This document shows positions 52,325-60,742 of a stretch of DNA of 64,000 nt, piece by piece. Position 1 is the first letter of the stretch, and the number at the start of each line of letters is the position of its first letter. Below the pieces are notes generated by a model. It did no database searches. It was not told the origin of the DNA and saw only the letters and a list, made by a program, of their open reading frames with translations. Both the position numbers and the translations under genes were made by a program. The DNA comes from Massiliimalia sp050943535 (GTDB lineage: Bacteria > Bacillota > Clostridia > Oscillospirales > Ruminococcaceae): positions 62,001-126,000 of the forward strand of contig JBMNPJ010000003.1 of the NCBI GenBank assembly GCA_050943535.1, in the 5' to 3' direction.

Positions 52325-52363
52325 GGAGTGCTGCGGCGTCAGGCTTTGCGGCACTCCTGTTTT
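52325..52363 (+). terminator. Terminator after yloV
   Basis: GGAGTGCTGC pairs with GCGGCACTCC (one wobble), then TGTTTT. It lies 50 bases before the recG start. Confidence 0.7.
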
Positions 52364-52413
52364 ATATGATGCTGTGAAAATTATGCTGCAAAAGAAAAGG
52401 AGTGTCAGGATTC

Positions 52414-54456
52414 ATGCCCGGATTACATGACTCGATTCGGTATTTAAAAGGGGTCGGGGATAAACGTGCCAAGTTATATGAAAAGCTGGGAGTTACCACC
52501 ATCGGTTCCCTGCTGCGGCTGTTTCCCAGAACCTATCAGGATTATACCAGTACGGTCCCCATTGGAGAAAGTCCGGTGGGGCAGGTTTGCTGTGTCCGGG
52601 GACGGGTGTATAAAAAACAGGGAGAACAGCGGATTCGAAAAGGATTAAGCTTGTTTAAAGTGTTTGTCACAGATGATACAGGGGATTTGACCATCACTTT
52701 GTTTAATAACCCTTGGCTGTTTGAGTCTTTAAATTTGGAACAGGAATACTGCTTTTACGGAAAAATGCAGGGAAATTTACTGCGCCGGGAAATGAACTCA
52801 CCCAATGTGCAGGATCCCAATCGGGAAAATGGAATCAAACCCGTTTATCCTTTGACAGAGGGATTGACCAATCGGATGGTCTGCGGGGCAATGGAACAGG
52901 CACTGGAACTTTGGGGAGATCAGTTGGAAGACGTGTTTCCGGTATGGCTGAAAGAACAGGAAAAACTGTGTCATCTTCGCTATGCTTACGAGAATATCCA
53001 TTTTCCTAAAGATTTGCAGGCTTTGTCGGTTGCCCGGAAGCGATTTGTGTTTGAGGAACTTTTGATTCTTCAGCTGGGGCTTTTGTTGTTGCGGGGGAGA
53101 AACCGCACCGAAACAGGAATTCAAATTAAAAATCGGGATCTGGCTCCTTTTTATCAGGCACTGCCTTTCGTGTTAACCGGAGCACAGAAACGGGCGATTG
53201 AAGATGCACTGCATGACCTTTCTGGTTCGGTTCCCATGAACCGTCTGGTGCAGGGGGATGTAGGGTCCGGAAAAACCATGGTGGCCTGTGCACTGGCTTA
53301 TATTATGGCGAAAAATGGCTACCAGACAGCGGTGATGGCACCCACAGAACTTTTGGCGGTTCAGCATGCCAAAACCTTTTCTGGCATTTTGGAGCCTATG
53401 GGGATTCCCTGCGCTTTGCTTACAGGAAGTATGACTGCAAAAGAAAAAAATAAATTAAAACAGGAAATTGCAGAAGGGGTGTATCCTGTGGTGCTGGGAA
53501 CCCATGCCTTGATTCAGGATACCGTTTCGTTTGCTTCTTTGGGGTTGGTGGTAACCGACGAACAGCATCGGTTTGGAGTAAACCAGCGGGCAAAGCTGGC
53601 TCAGAAAGGGAAAAACCCCCATAAACTGGTCATGTCTGCAACCCCGATTCCCCGCACCCTTGCTTTGATTATTTACGGGGATCTGGATGTTTCGGTAATT
53701 GATGAGATGCCCAAAGGGCGGCTTCCAGTGAAAACCTACCGCATACACAGTGACAAACGGCTGCGGGCGTTTGGGTTTATCAAAGAGCATATTGAAAAGG
53801 GCTATCAGGCGTATATTGTCTGTCCTTTGATTCAGCAGGAGGAATCCTCACAGAATGAAGCTCAGGCGGTAGAGGAATACGCTAAAAAGCTCATGAAAAC
53901 TCCGTTAGGGAAAACACGGATCGGCGTTTTGCACGGCAAAATGAAAGCGGCAGAAAAGGAACAGGTGATGAAAGCCTTTTCCCAGCATGAACTGGATTTG
54001 CTGGTTTCTACTACGGTAGTCGAAGTTGGGGTAGACGTGCCCAATGCGGTGATTATGCTGATTGAAAATGCGGAGCATTTCGGCCTTTCCCAGCTGCATC
54101 AGCTTCGGGGAAGAGTGGGTCGTGGCAATGTGCAAAGTCACTGTATTCTGGTGACGGACAGCAATAACGAGCAAACGGTCCAGCGTATGAAGGTGATGAC
54201 CCAGTCTTCGGATGGATTTTTTATTGCAGAACAGGACTTAAAAGCCAGAGGTCCAGGGGACTTTTTCGGTGAGCGACAGCATGGGCTTCCGGAACTGAAG
54301 GTGGCAAATATGGCAGAAGATATGGGGGTGCTGATGCACACCCAGCAGGTGGCAAAAGAAATTTTAGCCAAGGATGCTGATTTGGAGGCACCGGAACATG
54401 CGGGAATGAAAAAGCTGGTTCAGGAACTGTTTGACCGAAGCGTTTCCAGTGACTGA
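52414..54456 (+). CDS. recG: ATP-dependent DNA helicase RecG
   Basis: The 680-residue helicase remodels stalled replication forks. The N-terminal wedge domain precedes a helicase core with GDVGSGKTMVACALAY (Walker A), DEQHRFGVNQR (Walker B/DExH), SATPIPRTLAL and the motif VI region QLRGRVGRG. Length is typical (about 680). ATG 52414 is preferred; GTG 52402 lies on the ribosome site. It is located after yloUV as in Bacillus. Confidence 0.96.
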   Translation: MPGLHDSIRYLKGVGDKRAKLYEKLGVTTIGSLLRLFPRTYQDYTSTVPIGESPVGQVCCVRGRVYKKQGEQRIRKGLSLFKVFVTDDTGDLTITLFNNPWLFESLNLEQEYCFYGKMQGNLLRREMNSPNVQDPNRENGIKPVYPLTEGLTNRMVCGAMEQALELWGDQLEDVFPVWLKEQEKLCHLRYAYENIHFPKDLQALSVARKRFVFEELLILQLGLLLLRGRNRTETGIQIKNRDLAPFYQALPFVLTGAQKRAIEDALHDLSGSVPMNRLVQGDVGSGKTMVACALAYIMAKNGYQTAVMAPTELLAVQHAKTFSGILEPMGIPCALLTGSMTAKEKNKLKQEIAEGVYPVVLGTHALIQDTVSFASLGLVVTDEQHRFGVNQRAKLAQKGKNPHKLVMSATPIPRTLALIIYGDLDVSVIDEMPKGRLPVKTYRIHSDKRLRAFGFIKEHIEKGYQAYIVCPLIQQEESSQNEAQAVEEYAKKLMKTPLGKTRIGVLHGKMKAAEKEQVMKAFSQHELDLLVSTTVVEVGVDVPNAVIMLIENAEHFGLSQLHQLRGRVGRGNVQSHCILVTDSNNEQTVQRMKVMTQSSDGFFIAEQDLKARGPGDFFGERQHGLPELKVANMAEDMGVLMHTQQVAKEILAKDADLEAPEHAGMKKLVQELFDRSVSSD

Positions 54457-54484
54457 ATCAATGAAAAACAGGGAGGTGCCCGGG

Positions 54485-55447
54485 TTGGAACAAAATCAGG
54501 GTCAGCAAAAGCTCAAACAGTTTTTAGAGCGGGAATATGGGTTTGGGGTGCAGCGTTTGACCGAAGCACCCAGAGGATTTTTTGGAGAAACCTGGATTGC
54601 GGAAACCGGGCAGGAAAAGCGGTTTGTGAAAATTGACCGGTGGAGCTATCATAAAGGGTACTATGCCGCAAGCTTTCCGGTAATTGACTATCTGAGAAAA
54701 CAGGGGATCGATTTTATTCCCGGTGTGATTCCTGATACCAGGGGAAACCTCTGCACCCGGTTTGAAGAAGGGGTGCTAGGGGTATTTGAATATGTATCAG
54801 GGGAGCACACTGAAAATTATCCCATTGGCAGATTGTTTCAAAGGCTGGGGAAAATTTATCAGATTCCCGGTGACGGCCTTCAGCTGGAACGGGAGGATTT
54901 TCAGGCAGGCAGTGTGAAAGAATATCACCAGCTGGTCTCTCAGCTGGATCATTCCAGGGAACCGGATCGCACCATCCGGAACATTCTTTCCAATAACAGG
55001 AATTTTTTGGAGGATAAGGAATCCCGTCTGCTTCATTTTTCTGACTTGTGCCGTCATTTGGACTGCCCCATGGTCATCACCCACGGTGATGCAGGAGGAA
55101 ACTGTATTGTCACACCAGAGCGGTTTACCATCATTGACTGGGATTACCCGAAACTGGCAGCGCCGGAGCGGGATACCTGGTTTTTCATGCATCGGGAAAG
55201 TCAGGTGAAGGAGATTGAACAGGCGTTTCAAACAGCCGGATTTGACTATGAGCTAAACCGCAAACGGTTTGCCTATTATTGCTATGCCTCTTTGTTTTAC
55301 TATATTGGTGAGTATTTAAAAGCCATTGGAGAAAGTAGTGGAGAGACAAGGGAGCGCCTTGTGAGACAGCTGGAAGAATATTTTCGTTCTTCCTGGATTT
55401 TGGAGCAGATTGCCTGCGCAGATCAGGTGAAATTTGAAGAATCATAG
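54485..55447 (+). CDS. APH-superfamily phosphotransferase (CotS-like)
   Basis: The product is about 320 residues with a kinase-like fold. The catalytic loop is VITHGDAGGNCIV (H-G-D-x4-N) and the metal loop is IIDWDYPKLAAPERDTWF (D-W-D). It resembles spore-coat CotS and aminoglycoside phosphotransferase-like proteins rather than true resistance enzymes. TTG 54485 follows GGAGG at 9 bases; ATG 54461, which overlaps the preceding region, is possible and has no visible site. It is followed 11 bases later by the Imm-5-like gene. Confidence 0.78.
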   Translation: MEQNQGQQKLKQFLEREYGFGVQRLTEAPRGFFGETWIAETGQEKRFVKIDRWSYHKGYYAASFPVIDYLRKQGIDFIPGVIPDTRGNLCTRFEEGVLGVFEYVSGEHTENYPIGRLFQRLGKIYQIPGDGLQLEREDFQAGSVKEYHQLVSQLDHSREPDRTIRNILSNNRNFLEDKESRLLHFSDLCRHLDCPMVITHGDAGGNCIVTPERFTIIDWDYPKLAAPERDTWFFMHRESQVKEIEQAFQTAGFDYELNRKRFAYYCYASLFYYIGEYLKAIGESSGETRERLVRQLEEYFRSSWILEQIACADQVKFEES

Positions 55448-55458
55448 GAGAAAATCAT

Positions 55459-55980
55459 ATGGCAAAATTGAGAAAAATGCTGGGCAACCCCCAGGATGAG
55501 GAAGTAATTGCCCTGATGAGACAGATTGAAACCCAAAGTTTAGAAACTTTGGCCCGGTGGGCGCTGAGTTATGCTCAAGAGATGCTGCTGCCTATTTACG
55601 AAGAGATGACACAGGATTTGAGATTTCGCCCAATTCTTGTTGCAGTGGAGCAGGTACTGTCCGGTGAAAGAAAACTGGGAGAGATCAAACCGCAGCTGCG
55701 GGAAGCAAGAGAAAAGGCAAAGCTGACCCAAGACCCTATTGCACAGGCGGCTGCCAGAGGAATTGCCACTGCCTGTGCAGTTTTGCAGACCCCTACTAAC
55801 TCACTGGGATTTTGCTTTTATGGAGCAGCGGCAGTGATTTACCACCGGGAAGGAATCCAGTTGTCCCCTGACCAGTACGATCAACTGGCGAAAAAGGAGT
55901 TTACAGCAATTTTAGATTCTCTGAAAAAGAAATCCTTGGCGCAGGAATCCAATCCTGTGAAAGTCAACTGGAACTGCTGA
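55459..55980 (+). CDS. Putative immunity protein (Imm-5-like family)
   Basis: The 173-residue protein is mostly helical. Segments ETLARWALSYAQEMLLPIYEE, REAREKAKLTQDPIAQAAARGIATACAVLQTPTN and GFCFYGAAAVIYH match what I recall of the Imm-5-like (putative immunity) family, so named from neighbour analysis of toxin systems. No toxin gene is visible here. It follows the phosphotransferase by 11 bases, so these two genes form an operon. Function of the family is not shown by experiment. Confidence 0.65.
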   Translation: MAKLRKMLGNPQDEEVIALMRQIETQSLETLARWALSYAQEMLLPIYEEMTQDLRFRPILVAVEQVLSGERKLGEIKPQLREAREKAKLTQDPIAQAAARGIATACAVLQTPTNSLGFCFYGAAAVIYHREGIQLSPDQYDQLAKKEFTAILDSLKKKSLAQESNPVKVNWNC

Positions 55981-56067
55981 GGGAAAGCAAAACTTGATTT
56001 TTTACTGCTGCTGTGTTACACTGAAAAAAACAGAAAGTACGGTTTTACGCCGGTAAAACCATAAAAC

Positions 56068-56125
56068 GTTCGGGTTCTGTGCCGTAGGCCTTTGAAGGCG
56101 CAGAACATCCGGACGTTTTTGTTTT
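56068..56125 (+). terminator. Long hairpin with U-tract before the second MATE gene (possible attenuator)
   Basis: ATAAAACGTTCGGGTTCTGTGCC pairs with GGCGCAGAACATCCGGACGTTTT across two small bulges, and inner GCC/GGC also pair. It is followed by TTTTTGTTTT and lies only about 5 bases before the GGGAGG site of the MATE gene. Confidence 0.65.
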
Positions 56126-56137
56126 GTAAGGGAGGAT

Positions 56138-57448
56138 ATGATGAAAAATCAGGGAAATTTTTCTTTATTTGTCAAATGCGTCAGTTTTAATATGCTGGCT
56201 ATGGTGGGCATGTCCTGCTACATTTTGGCAGATACCTTTTTTGTGTCCAAAGGGATGGGGGAAAACGGACTGACTGCTTTAAACCTTGCCATTCCTGTTT
56301 TCAGTTTTATGAACGGAACAGGGTTGATGATTGGCATTGGAGGCGCTACAAAATACGCAGTATACCAGGCGCAGGACAAGCCGCAGCAAGCCCATAAAAT
56401 TTTTACCCACAGCATCTGTTTCGGTGTTTTGGCAGGAATCTTTTTCCTGTTGGTGGGAATGTTTGGTTCTGAGCAGCTGAGCCGCTTGCTGGGAAGTGAC
56501 AGCAGTACTTTTGCGATGACCCAGGTTTATTTAAAAACCATTTTAAGTTTTGGCCCCATGTTTGTGCTCAATCCCATTTTGGTGGCGTTTGTGCGGAATG
56601 ACGGCAATCCCAGATTATCCATGATTGCTATGCTGTGCGGAAGTATGTCCAATATTTTATTGGATTATGTGTTTATTTTCCCCTGCGGTATGGGAATCTT
56701 TGGGGCGGCTTTTGCCACAGGCCTGGCCCCGGTAATCAGTATGAGCGTTTTGTTTTTCTCTTTTGTTGGACAAAAACCCCGGTTTCGTCTGGTACGGTGC
56801 CGGATGAGAGGAAAAAATTTTGGTGTCATTGCTGTTTTGGGGCTTTCTTCTTTGATCGGGGAGTTGTCCTCTGGTATTGTGATCATTGTGTTTAACATGG
56901 TGATTTTAAATTTGCAGGGAAACCTGGGGGTTGCTGCCTATGGAGTGGTAGCCAATCTGGCACTGGTAGGAATTTCTCTGTTTACCGGAATCGCCCAGGG
57001 AATTCAGCCGATTTTGAGTACCGCTTTTGGGGCAAAGGATTCTGTCTGCATGAAAACAACCATTCGGTGGGGATTGGTGACGGCTTTGCTGGTGGCAATC
57101 ATTATGTATGGAGTGGTGATGGTATTTGCCAGCCCCATTGCGGAGATTTTTAATAAAAACCACATTGCAGAACTTCGTACCCTGGCGTCCTTGGGAATGA
57201 GAATTTATTTTCTTGGATTTTTCTTTGCGGGGATCAATGTAGTGCTGGCGGCTTTTTTCAGCGCAGTGGAACAGCCGGCACCTGCTTTGATGATTTCTCT
57301 TCTTCGAGGATGTGTGGCGATGATTCCTTTAGTAATGATCTGCGCTTATCTATTTGGGATGAACGGGGTTTGGATTTCTTATGTAATCAGCGAAATGGTG
57401 ACCTGCGGGGCGGCACTCATACAGTTTCTCCGTTTTATCCGAAAATAG
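56138..57448 (+). CDS. MATE family efflux transporter (second)
   Basis: The 436-residue protein has about twelve membrane spans and MATE signatures such as CYILADTFFVSKGMGENGLTALNLAIPVFSFMNGTG and LGLSSLIGELSSGIVI. It differs from the other MATE in this window and is more like NorM/DinF types of other Clostridia. ATG 56138 (or 56141) follows GGGAGGA. The long hairpin directly upstream suggests transcription attenuation. Substrate unknown. Confidence 0.9.
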   Translation: MMKNQGNFSLFVKCVSFNMLAMVGMSCYILADTFFVSKGMGENGLTALNLAIPVFSFMNGTGLMIGIGGATKYAVYQAQDKPQQAHKIFTHSICFGVLAGIFFLLVGMFGSEQLSRLLGSDSSTFAMTQVYLKTILSFGPMFVLNPILVAFVRNDGNPRLSMIAMLCGSMSNILLDYVFIFPCGMGIFGAAFATGLAPVISMSVLFFSFVGQKPRFRLVRCRMRGKNFGVIAVLGLSSLIGELSSGIVIIVFNMVILNLQGNLGVAAYGVVANLALVGISLFTGIAQGIQPILSTAFGAKDSVCMKTTIRWGLVTALLVAIIMYGVVMVFASPIAEIFNKNHIAELRTLASLGMRIYFLGFFFAGINVVLAAFFSAVEQPAPALMISLLRGCVAMIPLVMICAYLFGMNGVWISYVISEMVTCGAALIQFLRFIRK

Positions 57449-57494
57449 CTTTTGCGAGACAGTTTATTTCTATGAGGAATTTCAAACCGGTCAC

Positions 57495-57523
57495 TTGACA
57501 TTCTGTAGGGTTAGTGTTATCAT
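57495..57523 (+). promoter_or_regulatory. Promoter of the T-box-thrS unit
   Basis: TTGACA (57495-57500) and TATCAT (57518-57523) are 17 bases apart. Confidence 0.8.
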
Positions 57524-57529
57524 GAGTAC

Positions 57530-57799
57530 AACAACAGGAAATCGTTGAAAAGGACGGCACAAATCCTAGCAAAAACGGGATCAGAGAGGAACATCACCGG
57601 CTGAAAGTGTTCTGCTGTTTTGGAAGTGTGCACACCACCTTGGAGAGTGCGGTGAACCGCAACGGCAAACAAGGCTGCCGTTATCCAGCCTGCAAAGTGA
57701 TTGTACTTTTTCTATCAATGGGGAAAGTGCAGTAATTTGGGTGGAACCGTGGAATGCAGAAGCATTTCATCCCTTTATGAGGGATGAAATGCTTTTTTT
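57530..57799 (+). promoter_or_regulatory. T-box leader (threonine-type expected)
   Basis: The leader has AGAGAG near 57582, a distal hairpin GAACA...TGTTC, and the T-box TGGGTGGAACCGTGG at 57738-57752. The terminator GCATTTCATCCC (57762-57773) with GGGATGAAATGC (57781-57792) is followed by seven T. Candidate specifier codons ACC (Thr) occur at 57634-57639, matching thrS downstream. Uncharged tRNA binding is expected to prevent termination. Confidence 0.9.
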
Positions 57800-57860
57800 G
57801 TTGTACTGCGGGAATACTTCTAGCAGATCCATATATGGATTTCAGGAAAGGAATATGCAT

Positions 57861-58319
57861 ATGAGATTATCCGGAAAAATTGTGATTTCTTCGGCAGTAT
57901 GCGGGGCGGTTTTGCTTTTATGTACTCTTTTGGTGACAGATAATAATTCCTGGATTTTTCGGGGATTGTTGTGGCTGGGGACGATGGCTATCTGTGGGGC
58001 AGCTACCTTTGTCGGATGTCTTTTAAGCTTTGTGTCCGGCGGTGTCTGCAAAGTGCTTTGGTTTGGATTTCACCGTCTGTTTGACGAAAACCAATGGGAA
58101 GATGATTCCCGGCGGGAAAAGTTTTTGGGAAGGTATTACATCTTCTTTTTTCTGTTCACCCTGTTGATTTTGGCAAAATTTATTTCTGATTTTGCATTTG
58201 CGCAGTTTACCGTAACACAGCTGTTTTTGAGCGGTGCACTTGGGGTTTCCCATGGAGCTTTGATTATGATTTTGATGCATCGTTCCAACCGGCTGGGGAG
58301 CGTGAAACTGCTTCCATAA
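57861..58319 (+). CDS. Small four-span membrane protein under T-box control
   Basis: About 152 residues. Hydrophobic segments are IVISSAVCGAVLLLCTLLV, GLLWLGTMAICGAATFVGCLLSF, YYIFFFLFTLLILAKFISDF and LFLSGALGVSHGALIMIL. ATG 57861 follows GGAAAGGA at 8 bases; ATG 57855 is too close. It lies between the T-box and thrS, so it is made when charged tRNA-Thr is scarce. No family recognised. Its presence in front of thrS is unusual. Confidence 0.7.
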   Translation: MRLSGKIVISSAVCGAVLLLCTLLVTDNNSWIFRGLLWLGTMAICGAATFVGCLLSFVSGGVCKVLWFGFHRLFDENQWEDDSRREKFLGRYYIFFFLFTLLILAKFISDFAFAQFTVTQLFLSGALGVSHGALIMILMHRSNRLGSVKLLP

Positions 58320-58375
58320 AAATACAGCGGTCGGCATAGCCGTATCGTGTACTTGAAAAGAAGGAGACGATAAAA

Positions 58376-60319
58376 ATGATCCATGTTACATTAAAAGGCG
58401 GCGTTGTAAAAGAATATGAAAACAATACAACCGCTGCAGAAGTTGCAAAAGATTTGGGAGCAGGTCTTTATAAATCCGCCTGCGCTTGTCGGATAGACGG
58501 CAATGTGTGCGATCTGCGCACCCCTTTGACCCAGGACTGTCAGCTGGAAATCTTGACCTTTGATGATGAAGAAGGCAAAAAAGTATTCTGGCATACCGCA
58601 TCTCACGTACTGGCTCAGGCAGTAAAACGCCTGTATCCAGATGCAAAACTGGCAATTGGTCCTGCGATTGACAATGGTTTCTACTATGATTTTGATGTGG
58701 CAAAAGCATTTTCTCCAGAAGATCTGGAAGCCATTCAGGCTGAAATGAAAGCAATTGTAAAATCTGGTCTGGAACTGGAAAAATTTGAATTGGAACCGGC
58801 AGAAGCAGTAAAAATGCTGGAAGAAATGAACGCACCTTACAAAGTAGAATTGGCAGAAGAACACACTGCCAAAGGGGAACCGATCAGCTTTTATAAACAG
58901 GGTGATTTTGTAGACCTGTGTGCTGGTCCTCACCTGATGAGCGTGGCTCCGATTAAAGCAATCAAACTGACTGCCTGCACCGGTGCTTACTGGAGAGGAG
59001 ACGCTTCTAAAAATCAGCTGTGTCGTGTTTACGGAACTGCATTCCCGAAGGCTTCCATGCTGGAAGAACATTTGGCACGGGTAGAAGAAGCGAAAAAACG
59101 TGACCACAACAAACTGGGCCGTGAACTGGGATTCTTCACCACTTCTGATGTCATTGGACAGGGTTTGCCGATTCTGCTGCCAAAAGGTGCCAGAGTCATT
59201 CAGCTTTTACAGCGCTTTGTAGAAGATGAAGAAGAAAAGCGCGGCTGGCTGCTGACCAAAACTCCATATATGGCAAAAAGCGACCTGTATAAAATTTCCG
59301 GTCACTGGGATCATTATCAGGACGGCATGTTTGTATTGGGCGATCCGGAAAAAGACGACGAAGTATTTGCTCTGCGTCCGATGACCTGCCCGTTCCAGTA
59401 TCAGGCTTATCTGAACAAAAAACGTTCTTACCGCGACCTGCCTCTGCGCTACAACGAAACTTCTACTTTGTTCCGTAACGAGGCATCCGGAGAAATGCAC
59501 GGCTTGATCCGCGTTCGTCAGTTTACAATTTCTGAAGGACATTTGATGTGTACTCCGGCACAGCTAGAACAGGAATTCAAGTCCTGTCTGGAACTGGTAA
59601 TCTTCATGCTGAAGACTTTGGGCCTGTATGAAGATATTTCCTACCGTTTCTCCCAGTGGGATCCAAATGACCGTGAAAAATATATCGGTACCGAAGAACA
59701 GTGGGACGAAGCTCAGGGTATCATGGAACGAATCCTGAACCATCTGGAAATCCCATACAAAGTAGGTGTGGGTGAAGCAGCCTTCTATGGTCCGAAACTG
59801 GATATTCAGATTAAAAACGTACATGGTAAGGAAGATACACTGATTACCATTCAGATCGACCAGATGCTGGCAGAAAAATTCGGCATGGAATACACTGATG
59901 CAGACGGTACTCAGAAACATCCTTACATTATCCACCGTACTTCTATTGGATGCTATGAACGTACTTTGGCGCTGCTCATTGAAAAATACGCTGGTGCGTT
60001 CCCAATGTGGCTTGCTCCAACTCAGGTAAAACTGCTGCCGATCGCAGACCGTCATCTGGACTATATCTATGAAGTGAAGAAACAGCTGGAAGCTGCTGGA
60101 ATCCGCCGTGTAGAAGTGGATGACAGAAGTGAAAAAATCGGTTACAAGATCCGTGAAGCACAGCTGGACAAAGTTCCATATATGCTGGTTATTGGGGATA
60201 AAGATATTGAAAACAATGTAGTTTCTGTTCGTTCCCGCAAGACAGGCGATATGGGTGCAATGAAACTGGAAGATGTGATCTCCATGTTCCGGGAAGAAAT
60301 TGATACCAAAGCATTATAA
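58376..60319 (+). CDS. thrS: Threonyl-tRNA synthetase
   Basis: The 647-residue enzyme charges tRNA-Thr. It has an N-terminal TGS domain (MIHVTLKGGVVKEYENNTTAAEVAKDL), the editing domain with HTASHVLAQAVKRLYPDAKLAIGP and DLCAGPHL, the class II catalytic core (RPMTCPFQYQAYLNKKRSYRDLPLRYNETSTLFRNE, with conserved Cys zinc ligand) and the C-terminal anticodon-binding domain. ATG 58376 follows AAGGAG. It is controlled by the T-box leader at 57530. Confidence 0.97.
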   Translation: MIHVTLKGGVVKEYENNTTAAEVAKDLGAGLYKSACACRIDGNVCDLRTPLTQDCQLEILTFDDEEGKKVFWHTASHVLAQAVKRLYPDAKLAIGPAIDNGFYYDFDVAKAFSPEDLEAIQAEMKAIVKSGLELEKFELEPAEAVKMLEEMNAPYKVELAEEHTAKGEPISFYKQGDFVDLCAGPHLMSVAPIKAIKLTACTGAYWRGDASKNQLCRVYGTAFPKASMLEEHLARVEEAKKRDHNKLGRELGFFTTSDVIGQGLPILLPKGARVIQLLQRFVEDEEEKRGWLLTKTPYMAKSDLYKISGHWDHYQDGMFVLGDPEKDDEVFALRPMTCPFQYQAYLNKKRSYRDLPLRYNETSTLFRNEASGEMHGLIRVRQFTISEGHLMCTPAQLEQEFKSCLELVIFMLKTLGLYEDISYRFSQWDPNDREKYIGTEEQWDEAQGIMERILNHLEIPYKVGVGEAAFYGPKLDIQIKNVHGKEDTLITIQIDQMLAEKFGMEYTDADGTQKHPYIIHRTSIGCYERTLALLIEKYAGAFPMWLAPTQVKLLPIADRHLDYIYEVKKQLEAAGIRRVEVDDRSEKIGYKIREAQLDKVPYMLVIGDKDIENNVVSVRSRKTGDMGAMKLEDVISMFREEIDTKAL

Positions 60320-60332
60320 TCAAACACACAAT

Positions 60333-60372
60333 AAAACCTCCCAACTGCGGATTTACGCAGTTGGGAGGTTTT
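60333..60372 (+). terminator. Terminator of thrS
   Basis: AAAACCTCCCAACTGCG and CGCAGTTGGGAGGTTTT form a 17-bp stem around GATTTA, ending in T. Confidence 0.92.
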
Positions 60373-60409
60373 AGCTTGTCCATAAAGTATAGTAGAAAAA
60401 ATTGCCCCA

Positions 60410-60570
60410 CCAGGGGTTCACCCCCCTGGATCCGAAGAGGCTACGCTTGTAATTTGTCAGCTGAGAGGAAATTATTTGATATTCCCACTTTATTGACAAA
60501 GTACGCGCCATAGGCGGGTTTGATCCGGCGCTTCGCCGGCCACCTGGGTGGGACAAAGACACTTCGCTCG
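60410..60570 (+). repeat. Structured intergenic repeat, copy C1 (tandem unit 1)
   Basis: The 161-base unit carries CCAGGGGTTCA, GTCAGCTGAGAGGAAATTAT, TATTGACAAAGTACGCGCC, TAGGCGG and the hairpin CCGGCG-CTT-CGCCGG. The next unit begins exactly 161 bases later. Related copies A (12.9 kb) and B (42.9 kb) lie elsewhere. Confidence 0.85.
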
Positions 60571-60730
60571 CCAGGGGTTCACACCCCTGGACCCGAAGAG
60601 GCTACGCTCGTACTGTGTCAGCTGAGAGGAAATTATTTGATATTCCCGCTTTATTGACAAAGTACGCGCCATAGGCGGTTTGATCCGGCGCTTCGCCGGC
60701 CACCTGGGTGGGGCACAGACACTACGTTCG
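60571..60730 (+). repeat. Structured intergenic repeat, copy C2 (tandem unit 2)
   Basis: This unit repeats C1 with few changes, including CCAGGGGTTCA, the stem GTACTGTGTCA with TGACAAAGTAC (one mismatch) and CCGGCG-CTT-CGCCGG. It ends just before the ABC transporter gene. Confidence 0.85.
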
Positions 60731-60742
60731 TATTCCGTCTGC

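Noticed and set aside
55459..55980. Immunity gene as evidence of a toxin or secretion system
   Set aside because: No toxin, secretion or recombination gene lies nearby, so a toxin-immunity locus is not supported.
60410..60730. Tandem 161-base repeats as a CRISPR array
   Set aside because: Units are long, occur only twice and contain no spacer-like variable segments between short identical repeats. No cas gene is near.
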